DNA from: Kryptolebias marmoratus
Taxonomy: Eukaryota; Chordata; Actinopteri; Cyprinodontiformes; Rivulidae
Direction: 5' to 3'
NCBI RefSeq assembly: GCF_001649575.2
Contig: NC_051446.1
Coordinates: 25,119,025-25,183,024 of the forward strand
DNA: 64,000 nt
The position numbers were made by a program, and so were the translations under genes. Each line of letters opens with the position of its first letter. Position 1 is the stretch's first letter. This document shows, piece by piece, positions 37,379 through 51,000 of the stretch. A model generated the notes under the pieces. That model worked only from the letters and a program-made list of their open reading frames with translations, did not search any database and was not told where the DNA came from.

Positions 37379-40300
37379 TCATAGCGACGTGGACTGCTTG
37401 ATGCTGTGGAAACTGACCCGAGACGGCGAGGTGGGAATGGACATGGCCTGGGTCATCCTGGCCCGGATGGAGTGCTGCTCCTGCCAGCGGTGGAACCGCT
37501 TCCTGACGGCCGAGCGGACCTGAGAACAGAGTTCCATGTGAACGAGGAAGGCTCAGCGTTTTAAAGCCACCTGGTGCGACTGGCTGTGGCGGCCATCTTG
37601 AATAAGGCTGACTCACACAGACAAACAGAAACGGCAAAAACAGAATCACCCGCCCTTTGGTGGCAGGCCATAAAACAGATTTTAACGTCTGTTAGCTGCT
37701 TTGAGCTTTTAGCTGGTGCTCTCCTCCTTTTAGCAGCTGTTTTCCTGCCTGTTTTGCTCATTTTAGCTTCTGTTCAGCTGAGTTTCAGCCTCTTCAGCAG
37801 CTTTCAGCAGTAGTTTAATAAATCATGTTTCACCAGAAACAGCAGCTGAAATGAATATTTTCTGTCTGAAAATAACTTTTGGCTTCAGGCCTGAATCCGG
37901 ATTAAATCTAAATGTTTTCTTTTCCTCCTGAATGTGACTGCAGGCATCCTTTGTTCATCTCTCTGCTTTCTCCTCGCTCTGAAACAAACCACAAAATCAA
38001 TCCTGCTGCTGGTTGAGGCTTTTGTTCGAGCGACTCGCGGTTCACTCATCTCTCACCGCGCCGCCCGCTAACCGATGCTAACGTCCACACGCTGTGGAGG
38101 AATAACTGGGGATGATTAATTTGTGGACCGGGTCTTTCTGCCTGACGTTTACCTTGGTGGGCAGTTTGTGGCTCAGCTGGCACAATTAAAGTCTATTTAG
38201 CAAAGAGGGTATTGACTGAAACTTTGGAGGGAATAATTGGATTTGTCATATCAAGCTGCCCCTTTAGATTTAAGTCAATTAAAAACCTGAAAAATCAATT
38301 TACTCCACCATCTTCCTGCTCACAGATTAACAATGAATGCTTTGCGGATGTTCAAACACTCATTTCTGCTGTGTTTCTGCTGATTCAGCATCAAGGCTGC
38401 TGTTTCCTGGTTAGTTTTATTTTTCTGCTGTTTTAGCCGTTCATCCATCAAAAACCTTCAGCTCATTCAGGAGACGGGGGATGAGACTTTAGGTTTTTGT
38501 AACTTTTAGACTTTTTAAACTATTCAACTTATTTACAAATATTTTCCCCACAGAAATATAACAAAATCAGCGTCAGCATTCTGCCTCTAGATAGTCTTTT
38601 GCCCCTTTTAGCCACCGCTAGCTAGCCTTTTGCCCCTTTTAGCCGCCTCTAGCTAGCCTTTTGCCCCTTTTAGCAGCCTCTAGCTAGCCTTTTGCCCCTT
38701 TTAGCAGCCTCTAGCTAGCGTTTTGCCCCTTTTAGCCACCGCTAGCTAGCCTTTTGCCCCTTTTAGCCACCGCTAGCTAGCCTTTTGCCCCTTTTAGCAG
38801 CCTCTAGCTAGCCTTTTGCCCCTTTTAGCCGCCGCTAGCTAGCCTTTTGCCCCTTTTAGCCACCGCTAGCTAGCCTTTTGCCCCTTTTAGCTACCGCTAG
38901 CTAGCCTTTTGCCCCTTTTAGCCGCCGCTAGCTAGCCTTTGGCCCTTTTAGCCGCCACTAGCTAGCCTTTTGCCACTTTTAGCCGCCTCTAGCTAGCCTT
39001 TTGCCACTTTTAGCTGCCACTAGATAGCCTTTTGCCACTTTTAGCTGCCACTAGATAGCCTTTTGCCACTTTTAGCCGCTGTTAGTTAACCTTTTGCCAC
39101 TTTTAGCTGCTGCTAGCTAGCCTTTTGCCACTTTTAGCCGCCTCTAGCTAGCCTTTTGCCCCTTTTAGCAGCCTCTAGCTAGCCTTTTGCCCCTTTTAGC
39201 AGCCTCTAGCTAGCGTTTTGCCCCTTTTAGCCACCGCTAGCTAGCCTTTTGCCCCTTTTAGCCACCGCTAGCTAGCCTTTTGCCCCTTTTAGCAGCCTCT
39301 AGCTAGCCTTTTGCCCCTTTTAGCCGCCGCTAGCTAGCCTTTTGCCACTTTTAGCCACCGCTAGCTAGCCTTTTGCCCCTTTTAGCTACCGCTAGCTAGC
39401 CTTTTGCCCCTTTTAGCCGCCGCTAGCTAGCCTTTGGCCCTTTTAGCCGCCACTAGCTAGCCTTTTGCCACTTTTAGCCGCCTCTAGCTAGCCTTTTGCC
39501 ACTTTTAGCTGCCACTAGATAGCCTTTTGCCACTTTTAGCTGCCACTAGATAGCCTTTTGCCACTTTTAGCCGCTGTTAGTTAACCTTTTGCCACTTTTA
39601 GCTGCTGCTAGCTAGCCTTTTGCCACTTTTAGCCGCCACTAGCTAGCCTTTTGCCACTTTTAGCTGCCACTAGATAGCCTTTTGCCACTTTTAGCCGCTG
39701 TTAGTTAACCTTTTGCCACTTTTAGCTGCTGCTAGCTAGCCTTTTGCAGCTTTTAGCCAGCTAGCCTAGCTGTAGCCCTTCAGGTGCACCTCCTGCAGGT
39801 AAATCATAATATTTCTGCTGTGACGTGAATCTGACAGTGATCTCAGTTGAAAATTAGAGATAAAAGTCTTGAGTTATCTGAAGTAGCCGCTGCTTCACGC
39901 ACAGGAAAATAAAGCTGCTGCTCATGATTTAAACGGCTGTAAAACGAAGCGAACGCCTTCATGGATGCGTGTTTCACCCCTCGTTTCTCTCTGGAACCAA
40001 ACGAGGTCTGACACTGTCACGCAGCGTAGAAAGCCATGTCACTTATGTCGGCACATGACAAGTCCTAATTGTGCCCTAAATAAATGTTCCTCAAGCTGCG
40101 AAAACACACAGCAAACAGCCTCTGAAGGGGAGGGAGGACGAGCCTGAGGACGGGGAGGACGAGCCTGTGTCTCACTGGGGAGGACTCAATGAGCCAATAT
40201 AAATCTGCTTACCTCACTGTTTAGGAAGCAGTAAAATACTGAGACGAAGAAGCCCTGCGTGAGAGGAGGAGGAGATAAAGAGAGGATAAAATATCATCAT

Positions 40301-43300
40301 TATTATCTGCTCCACCATCGTTACAATTACAACCCGATTCTGGCGAAGTCGGGACGTCGTTTAAGACGCAAACAAAAACAAAACACAACGATTTTCAAAT
40401 CTCCTAAAACCAGATTTAATTCACAACGGAACACAGTCAACGTCTCAAATGTTGAAACTAAGAAACCTGACGGCAGCAAGATGTTCCAGATGTTTCTGCT
40501 CTTCTTCTGCCATCAGTCTGTAAACATCTGGACCTGAGGTTGTCCCATTCTGTTGTTCTAAAACCTGGACTAATGCACCCCCATACCATCAGAGAGGCAG
40601 GCTCTCCTCTTTGGTCCAGAGGAGACACATCTGTTCTTTGCCTGATAGAGCTTTAAGAAGCACGGTGAACTGTGTTTACAGAACCAGAACCAGCCTTGAC
40701 CTTTGACCTCAGAGGTTTCTACAGATGATGATGGAGATTCAGAGTCTTTGATTCAGGAACTTTATTCTGAAAGTGTTCCTCTGTTGTCAGACACTTCCTG
40801 TCAGCCTGGTGACCCTCTGCTCATCTTCAGCCTCTAAATGCTCGTCTTATCCTCAGTCCTCTTCCTGACCTGCTGATATTTAACCTAATCAGCTGAAAAA
40901 TGCTCCTTCAGCTGCTTCTCATTCGTTCCACTAACCCTAACACAGCTTTTTGTTGCCTCATTCCAACTTTTTCAGATGTTTTGCTGCCATGAAATTCAAA
41001 ATTACTTCATTTTGTCCAAAAAAAGATCCAATTTCTTAGTTTCAACATTTGAAATGTTCCTTTGTGAACGAACTGTGGGTTTAGGAGGTTTGCAGGTCTT
41101 TGCTTTCTGTTTTTATTTATATTTTACACAGAAATGAGGATGTGCTGCAACAAACTGCACCTGGAACGACTCCAAAAACGAGTTGAAGTATATGAAGACG
41201 ATCTGAGAGATCTCGTCTTCGCCCGGGTTGACAAAAAACAGCATATAGGTGATTCCCAGGAGAGGAAGAAGAACCAGCGTCGCCTTCACAGCTTTCCTGC
41301 AGACGAGCAGAACGTAGATCAGACAGCCGTGACAGAAAATCTCAGCTCCAAGTTTGTTACAAAGAATCTTCAGGGTCGCTTCGCCCGAGGAGGGAGGGGG
41401 GCGGAACATGAATAATTCAAGGTGTGTTGGCTCGGCTCGGCAGCGTATTTATTGCACCTTCAGCAGCAGTAAATTCACCTGTACTGGATTGTCTCGGATG
41501 TCGTAGAAGCTCGCAGTTTGGTCATCAGGATTCTGACAATGTTGAAGAGGAAAATGAAGTTGATCTGTGGGTAAATCGAACACAGAGTTTGGGTTTAACA
41601 TCTTTATTCTGCCTCGCTCAGCTGATAAACCTTTTTAATTGCATTTAAAAAGGCTCTTTAAGCCTTTCAGATAATAAAACTGCAGATGTTTGCAAGTCTG
41701 GAAAAGATTACAAATATCCTAAATTACAGGCCCAGCATTTCACTCATTTTACCAAACATCTTCAGTCAGCCCTCAGAGGATGACTCACGGCTAAAACCAC
41801 GTCTTTTTTCTGTTTGCTACGGTTCAGTAGCTTTGGCAGCCATCTTAAAAGCCAGCTGACTCCAAAGGCTAATCAGTTGTCGGCCTGTTAGCGAAATATC
41901 TCCTGACCAACAGGATGGATTTTAATAAAACCCAGAAAGATTCAAGATGGCCGCCACAGCCAATCAATGTTAGCAACAATCTAACTGCCTCTGTGATCCC
42001 CGAGTCCAGCAGGAAAGTGGAGGACGTGACGCATCCGTCCAGATGTTTCCCTGACAGCGTGGCGCTCTCCTCCGACAGACAACATGGCGGATAACGCAGA
42101 TAAAAACTGGGGCTTCGCTGCGGCAGAAGCGCTGCCTGAGATTATCTCTCGGCTCGGCGATGAGCGATAAAATCAATCGCTCCTGTAACTGCAGGCGATG
42201 ACGTAACACGGAGGAAAAAATAGACGTCAGAATATTTTCCACTGCGAGACGACCTGACCTTGGCTGGAACAAACGTACAGCTGGCGTTCCAGGACCACAC
42301 ACACGTTCCTGCTCATCCTAACAACTTCAACAACATCCTATATGAAGGCATTCAGAGTTCACAACCCTCGCAGGAGAAACAGAACATCCCGACGACCCGC
42401 TGGTGACCCTGCGGGACCCGAACCCCAGGACGACGCAAGGCTGGAGACGTTCCAAACAAAGCAGCAGAGAGATATTGAATGAGGCAGATGTGCGCTGGAG
42501 GGGGAGACAGAAACAGTTCAAAGGAGCGCCTCTGAAACAGATGATTTTTTTTGTTGTATTTTCCGGATAAGTAAAGACGATGTGGGAAGGTCAGTCCACC
42601 AGTGGCTGGCAGTGACGCTCAGGCTGAAACTGAGCAGGAACGAGGCCAAACTGTCTGAAAGACAGCAGTTCTGGCAGGAGAAGCAGGTTCTGTGAGACGG
42701 CAGGTGGACAGAAGCCAAAAATAGCAGAGATCCTTAAGAGCTGCTGCGATCCACCAAATTACACCTGATGTGAAAACACTAACGACGATGCGCCGACGCA
42801 TTCATGATTACAGGAAAACATTTCACAGGATGGAGCCGGGGAGAGGGGTTCATACCAGGAGGAAACATGGAGGAAACACGGAGGAAAACAGGAGGAAACA
42901 AGAAGAAAACCAGGAGGAAACAAGAAGGAAAAGGTAGGAAAAATGGATGAAAACAGGAGGAAAGACGGAGGAAACAAGAAGGAAACATGCAGGAAACATG
43001 GAGGAAACATGGAGGAAACATGAAGGAAACATGCAGGAAACATGGAGGAAACATGGAGGAAACAAGAAGGAAACCAGGAGGAAACCAGGAGGAAAGATGG
43101 AGAAAAGATGGAGGAAAGATGGAGGAAAGATGGAGGTAACCAGGAAGGAAACATGGAGGAAACCAGGAGGAAAGATGGAGGAAACATGAAGGAAACCAGG
43201 AGGAAACATGAAGGAAACATGGAGGAAACAAGAAGGAAACATGGAGGAAACATGGAGGAAACATGGAGGAAACCAGGAGGAAACATGGAGGAAACCAGGA

Positions 43301-46300
43301 GGAAACATGAAGGAAACCAGGAGGAAAGATGGAGGAAACCAGGAGGAAAGATGGAGGAAACCAGGAGGAAAGATGAGGAAACATAGAGGAAAAAAGAAGG
43401 AAACCAGAAACAGAACCAGCTGCGACGTGAGGAACTGGCAGCACACGAAGGCACACCTGGACACCTGGATCAGGTGAACATGAGGTGAGGAACAGGTGTG
43501 CTGATTACAAACAGGACCAGGTGTGACAAAGGTCAGGAACATGAAACTGACAAGAGACTGACGCTACAAAATAAAACAGGAAGTGAAGATCCTAACACAG
43601 AACAACAGTGTTGGACCTCCATCTTCAGATCATCTGTTGTTTTTTTTCTGATTCTGTTTTTTCTTCTTCACTCTGCTGCTCTCTGTTTTTGCACCACTTT
43701 GTTTTTTATATTTGACAAAACGCCGTCCTCCTGCCTGTTTGTCTGGTTGCTGCACCTTTCAGCGGGTTCCTGAAGAAGCTCCGCCTGCAGCGACTCCATC
43801 GCTCTCACTCCACCACGCCGGACCATCTCTGCTGAAATGTGACATTTAAAACAAAGTCTTTAATTAGACACGAAGCCGGCGTGGGTACTCCGGGGCAGGA
43901 TGAGTCACCGGCTCTGCAAAATCATCAAAAACGCCAAAAAACGACTTTCTGTGGTGGAATGATGTCACACAGGTGACATGAAGCAAAACCGATCAAACGC
44001 TAAGTTTTAAAGGTCGACTTTAATTTAACTGAACTTTGTCTGTAAAATCTTTGCTTCTTTCACGGCGGAAACTGTCTGAGGAAAAACATGTTTTCACAGA
44101 TTTACAGCTGCAGGTTGGTGTGGTAGTAGCTGAGAGTCATCCTCAACAGTCACTCTGAGGTTAGTAAACGGGGAGGGACCAGCCGACCGTGCGGCCACGA
44201 TTTCAGCAGCCAGGTTTTAAAAATCAAGGCCTATTTTCACGTGCATGGCTGGTAAAATGGCCGGTCGACCAAAGTGAGACAGGTGTGGAGACACCTGCCG
44301 CCAAAGTGAGACAGGTGTGGAGACACCTGCGACTAAAGTGAGACAGGTGTGGAGACACCTGCAGCCAAAGTGAGACAGGTGTGGAGACACCTGCAACTAA
44401 AGTGAGACAGGTGTGGAGACACCTGCAGCCAAAGTGAGACAGGNNNNNNNNNNNNNNNNNNNNNNNNNNNNNNNNNNNNNNNNNNNNNNNNNNNNNNNNN
44501 NNNNNNNNNNNNNNNNNNNNNNNNNNNNNNNNNNNNNNNNNNNNNNNNNNNNNNNNNNNNNNNNNNNNNNNNNNNNNNNNNNNNNNNNNNNNNNNNNNNN
44601 NNNNNNNNNNNNNNNNNNNNNNNNNNNNNNNNNNNNNNNNNNNNNNNNNNNNNNNNNNNNNNNNNNNNNNNNNNNNNNNNNNNNNNNNNNNNNNNNNNNN
44701 NNNNNNNNNNNNNNNNNNNNNNNNNNNNNNNNNNNNNNNNNNNNNNNNNNNNNNNNNNNNNNNNNNNNNNNNNNNNNNNNNNNNNNNNNNNNNNNNNNNN
44801 NNNNNNNNNNNNNNNNNNNNNNNNNNNNNNNNNNNNNNNNNNNNNNNNNNNNNNNNNNNNNNNNNNNNNNNNNNNNNNNNNNNNNNNNNNNNNNNNNNNN
44901 NNNNNNNNNNNNNNNNNNNNNNNNNNNNNNNNNNNNNNNNNNNNNNNNNNNNNNNNNNNNNNNNNNNNNNNNNNNNNNNNNNNNNNNNNNNNNNNNNNNN
45001 NNNNNNNNNNNNNNNNNNNNNNNNNNNNNNNNNNNNNNNNNNNNNNNNNNNNNNNNNNNNNNNNNNNNNNNNNNNNNNNNNNNNNNNNNNNNNNNNNNNN
45101 NNNNNNNNNNNNNNNNNNNNNNNNNNNNNNNNNNNNNNNNNNNNNNNNNNNNNNNNNNNNNNNNNNNNNNNNNNNNNNNNNNNNNNNNNNNNNNNNNNNN
45201 NNNNNNNNNNNNNNNNNNNNNNNNNNNNNNNNNNNNNNNNNNNNNNNNNNNNNNNNNNNNNNNNNNNNNNNNNNNNNNNNNNNNNNNNNNNNNNNNNNNN
45301 NNNNNNNNNNNNNNNNNNNNNNNNNNNNNNNNNNNNNNNNNNNNNNNNNNNNNNNNNNNNNNNNNNNNNNNNNNNNNNNNNNNNNNNNNNNNGGAGACAC
45401 CTGTGACTAAAGTGAGACAGGTGTGGAGACACCTGCGACTAAAGTGAGACAGGTGTGAAGACACCTGCAACTAAAGTGAGACAGGTGTGGAGACACCTGC
45501 AGCCAAAGTGAGACAGGTGTGGAGACACCTGCAGCCAAAGTGAGACAGGTGTGGAGACACCCGCAGTAACCTTTTTTGAACAGGTTCTAAACTTGAGTGG
45601 CTGAAAGCCTCACAGAGACACTGAGGACCCTCAGGAACGTTCTGAGACACGTTGGAGACTCCGTCATGGACGCCAACAAGTCACCAACAGACGCAGCCCA
45701 GCCTGGCGTCCTACAGAGGACGCTCGTTTGATTCCTTCGTGGTGAAATAATAAAACAATCCAGACTGAAAAACATCAGATGATCACGTTTAATAACCTTC
45801 AGGTTCTCATCCTGTCTGATCTTTGTTGGTTTGTTGTTCCTGAGTTTTATTATCAAACAAACAGAAACTGTAATAAATTAAAATTATAAACGTCCACCTG
45901 AAATTCTGAGTGAAACCAGTGAACTCAGAGTTCAGGAGGGGAGCAGATGGATTCTGCAGCTCAGACAGAAGATAAATGGTGTAAAAAAGACAAGAACTGA
46001 GAAAATGAGCTGAAGTTCACAGGTTGGACGAGGTTTCCTGTCCAGCTCAGGAGATATTAATGTTCCTTTCAGGTAGAACTTAAAGTTCTCCTGGAAGCCG
46101 ATCAGAGGTTTAAACCCGGGAACGCTTCGAGGTGAAGTCATAGAAGAAGAGAAGAAATCCTCCAACAAACGGTAAAGATATTTTCTGCAGGACGTTCCTT
46201 CGTTCTTGTCTGCCAGAAGCTCCGCCCCTAATGAAGGGTTCCTGGAGCAGGTTCTCAAATTCCTGCTGGAGAACACAAGTTCTAACCACCAGAACCAGGA

Positions 46301-47971
46301 CCAGGACCGTGACCCAGAACCAGGACCATGAACCAGGATCATGAACAGTTCTAACCACCAGAACCAGGACCGTAAACAGTTCTAACCACCAGAACCAGGA
46401 CCATGAGCGGTTCTAACCACCATGAACCAGCACCGGGACCATAAACGGTTCTAAGCACCAGAACCAGGACCATGAGTGGTTCTAACCATCAGAACCAGGA
46501 TGGTGAGCGGTTCTTAGCACCAGAACCAGGACCATGAGTGGTTCTAACCATCAGAACCAGGACGGTGAGCAGTTCTAACCATCAGAACCAGGACGGTGAG
46601 CGGTTCTTACCACCAGAACCAGGATCATGGGGCCCTGGTAGATGTAGTCGGTGTAGACTCCGGGTCTCTTCCCGAACCAGCACCTGGAACACAAACAGAA
46701 AGGTTCTGTTCAGGTTTTCTCTCCTGGATCAGATTTAGTGTAGTCAAACTTTAACAGCTCTGATTTTTCTGCAGAACAAGTCAATAAAACTTCAGACAGA
46801 TGAAACCCTGAAGTCCTTCAGTTGTTAACGAGGAATAAAAACTGAAAACGTGTTTCTGCGCCGCCGGGAGAAAACTAACTCTGGGTTTTCCCGACGTTGG
46901 TAATCCCTGAGCTGAGAGCGGAACGTCAGACCCAAACAACACGACGCGTTTATGAGTTAGGGAGTAAAATAATATTAAGATTCTCGACGTCAGAACAATT
47001 CCAGACGTGTTTACTGTGGAAAGATGTCGAATTTATGTGGTCAATAATTCAACCAAGTTCCTGCCAGAGGTCTGTTCTCGTTCCGATTAATGTTCTCCAG
47101 ACAAGCAGCTAAATTAAAGCTTAATGTTTAACAAATCAAATCAAAGAAGAGGAACCAGAACCAACAGAAACACATCGAGGAAAAAGACAAGGATCAGGAA
47201 ACCAAAGGCAGGAGGAGACCGGAAGGGAGGAAACTAAGAAAACAAGATGTCCTTAAATAAAACCGGGAGAAACGAAGAGTCGGCGTTTAAAAAGGTCCAA
47301 CACAGAAAAACTGCCTGAATGTTTAACAAGGAGACAAGAATCATTGAAGCCGTTTTTTTATTTACATTCCCCCGTAGACCGGCTCTCTGCAGCTAATGGG
47401 CAAACAAGCCGAGGCTCCATTTTGTGTCAACACGCTCACATTTGGTGAGTTTCCCTGGCAGCATGGTGGTCTGCGGGGGAAGGGGGGGAGTATTAGTTTA
47501 TGGGAAAGAAAGAAAACGTTTCTTAAAAAGCAGCTGAGAGAAACGAGACCTGCAGTAATAGGTGGCGACGGCGAGCGAGCACGCCCAATTAGGAGGCGAG
47601 CTGATAAATAATGAGGAATGTTCTGCAATGCTAATGAGATTACAGCAGATAATTAACACACATTCATCTTTCTGATGGAATTCAGTTTGGCTGCCAGAGT
47701 TTCTTATCAGATAGGAAAAGATGAAAACGTACTCCTCGTTGTCGTGGTACAGCTTCCCGATGGCCCACGCCACGATGATCGGGAAGGGGATGCCTGTGGG
47801 GGGTGGGGGGGTAAAAAAGAGACAAAATGTCAGATTCTGTTCAGAACCTTTCAGGGGGTTTAAATTTATGATTTAATGATTATAAAACAACTTTAATGGG
47901 TTTAAAAACAAGAAAAAGGTTAAAGCCCAAATATATTCATACACCCCCGTTAATGCCCCCACTACTACTAC

Positions 47972-48002
<31 letters not shown>

Positions 48003-51000
48003 CTTCTTCTTCTTCTTCTTCTTCTGCCACCTCCTAGAGTTCAGTTTCCTGCAGGCATCAACTTCTATTCAGTCACAAACATTCAGTCGGGTTCAGAAGC
48101 TTAATGTCAGCCTGATTCATCCAATCAGAGAGCAGCTCCGACGTTTCATCCAATCAGAGAGCAGCTCTGACGTTTCATCCAATCATCCACTCGTTCAGAA
48201 CTTCCTGTCCCTCGTTAAGAACTTCCTGTCCCTCGTTCAGAACTTCCTGTCCCTCGTTAAGAACTTCCTGTCACTCGTTCTGTACTTCCTGTCGCTCGTT
48301 CAGTACTTCCTGCCTCTTGTCCAGAACTTCCTGTCCCTCGATCAGAACTTCCTGTCACTCGTTAAGAACTTCCTGNNNNNNNNNNNNNNNNNNNNNNNNN
48401 NNNNNNNNNNNNNNNNNNNNNNNNNNNNNNNNNNNNNNNNNNNNNNNNNNNNNNNNNNNNNNNNNNNNNNNNNNNCTCGTTCAGTACTTCCTGCCACTCG
48501 TTCAGTACTTCCTGTTGCTCTCTGTGCGTCAGCGAGGTAACCGGAGGTCAGACGGAGACGCGGGGACTTTGTGCGGCAGCTGAGCAGCGTATTGTTCAGG
48601 ATAAACGAGCCGTTCTGAAGCTGTCAGACCAAACGAAGTGCTGCTGGGATTAGCAGATTAGCAGATTAGGAGCATTGTGTTCGCTGAATTAGGTTTTCAA
48701 CCCCTGAACGGTTTGAAGCCTCAGCATGAAGAGATGATGGCAGGGCGTTCAGAACCGCTGAAAAACAAATCTAATGACGTTTTAGGTTCCAGCCTGAAGA
48801 CAGAACATGTCAGCAGGACTTTAGACAAGATTTTAAAGCATAAAAACAAAATATTTTTACCGAACACAGCTGAAGGTAAAAGGAAAGTTTTAGCGATTGT
48901 TAAGCTTGTTAGGCCACTTTGTGCTTCTGTTAATATAATTTCAGAGAGAGTAATTGCTGTTTGTCTGCTGTATTAAACATGTATAAGTCAGTAAATCGTC
49001 ACATCAGTCTGGATTATCTTCACCCGGAGCGCTGCGTTTCATTCCGACACACAGACAGTCGGACGGCCACAGGTCTTGGCATGCAGCTGTGCTTAACGGC
49101 ACTCAGGCAGCCATTTCTCCTGACAGGGTTTGGCAGGCGTCTGTGTTGGTCCTGGAAAAAAAGCAGGGGCTTCATATTTCAGCGTCCAGCTCCAGTCAGA
49201 GGTTTGTCAGCGCGTCATTAATTTCAGGCTTAAATGAATTATTCAAACCGTTATTTTTCCAGTGAGGAGATCATCAAACCAACAGCTTCAGGGATTCTTA
49301 GAGACAAGAACCAGGAGAACAGGTTTTTCTTCTGGACGTTCTTTAAACCACCTGAATCTTCTCAGCTGAGACTCGAGGACAAAACTGCTCTGGTTGCTGC
49401 TCCACAGGGATCAGGATCGACTGCAGCTGCAGTTTCTCCTCTGTCCCCCAAAGAACTGTGATCTGGAACCTGCTGGAACACTGGTGTCCCTGTCCACCAC
49501 TGTCCCTGTCCACCACTATCCCTGTCCACTGCTGTCCCTGTCCACCACTGTCCCTGTCCACCTCTGTCCCACTCTGCTGGTGTCCCTGTCCACCAGTGTC
49601 ACTGTCCACCACTGTCAAAGTCCGCCAGTGTCCCTATCCACTAGTGTCCCTGTTTACCAATGTCCCTGTCCACCAGTGTCCCTGTCCATCGGTGTCCCTG
49701 TCCATCGGTGTCCATGTCCACTGGTGTAACTGTCTATCAGTGTCCATGTCCACCTGTGTCCCTGTCCACATGTGTCATTGTCCACCAGTGACAATGATGC
49801 CAGACCTGGATGATTCATCAGAGCTGGTCTCTGATTGGATAAATCAGGCTGACATTGAGCTTCTGGAGCTCTGGACCTGAACTTGTGGGACTCTGAGGAC
49901 ATGGACTCAGCGTCCACACGTTCATTCACACAAAACAAACATCTGGTTGTCCTCGAGGACTTTTTTCTCGTCCAACCCCGGAGAGCAGCAGAGAAAGTGT
50001 CCTCACACCAGCCGATGCAGATGAACATCCACTTCCGCAGTTTGTCGGTGGAGTACGTGAGGACGATGGCGGTGTGAAGGTAACAACCTTCTCCAAACAT
50101 CCAAAAGAAGTTGGTGGAGTGGAAATAGTTGAACGAAGCCGTGACGAGACGACACCAAATCTGACCAAAACAACACAATCAGATTATAAACGAGGCGAGT
50201 CTGTCAGAAACACTCCAGCTTGGATCCAACCTGCAGGAGCTTCAGCAGCTTCAGGAGCTTCAGAAGCTTCAGGAGCTTCAGCAGCTTCAGGAGCTTCAGC
50301 AGCTTCAGGAGCTTCAGGAGCTTCAGGAGCTTCAGGAGCTTCAGAAGCTTCAGCAGCTTCAGGAGCTTCAGGAGCTTCAGCAGCTTCAGGAGCTTCAGCA
50401 GCTTCAGGAGCTTCAGCAGCTTCAGCAGCTTCAGCAGCTTCAGAAGCTTCAGGAGCTTTAGCAGCTTCAGCAGCTTCAGGAGCTTCAGGAGCTCCAGCAG
50501 CTCGGCGGACACACGGACACTCACCACGTTACTCTCGTGGACCTCGGGGCTCATGGTGAGCTGAACGATGAACCAGGTGGCGTTCCTCAGGATGAAGGCA
50601 GCGATCAGGTTCCAGTGGATGATGTTCCTCAGACACCGGATGCTCCTGCAAGAAGAACACAGCAGGAACGTCTCAGCTGCAGACGTGTCTCCGCTCATTT
50701 CTAATGGGACAACACTGAGGACAACAGAAGACAAAGTCCAGATTATTTAACCGAGAAACCCGACTTTCCTCCGTCCGCAGAGCTAAAAGAAACAAGGTTT
50801 TCTGCAGAATCAGCTAAAACTGTGCTGTCAAGGCTAACTAAATGTAGCAAAAGGCTAAAAGGCAAGAAAAAGCTAAAAGTACTCAAAGGCCAGCTAAAAG
50901 CTAAAAGAAGCAAAAAGCTAGCTAAATAAAAATGAGACAAAACTGAAAAAAAAAAATCAAAAATGTTAGCTAAAAGCTAAAGGTATCAGGACTCAGGAAC

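Noticed and set aside
42759..43456. Three overlapping minus-strand frames of about 230 residues rich in FPPxFLHVSS
   Set aside because: All are translations of the 12-bp purine array, whose period is a multiple of three.
44224..45470. Open frames of 344-402 residues
   Set aside because: Mostly N, with the rest being the 32-bp array.
40213..50645. Assignment of the receptor to crhr2
   Set aside because: [32 protein letters not shown] and the tail ending KQSTSL are of the type 1 receptor, and mapt/kansl1 linkage agrees.
50204..50734. Minus-strand LLKLLKLLK frame and plus-strand ASGASAAS frame
   Set aside because: Artefacts of the 9-bp array. Only 50525-50645 within this interval is coding (crhr1).
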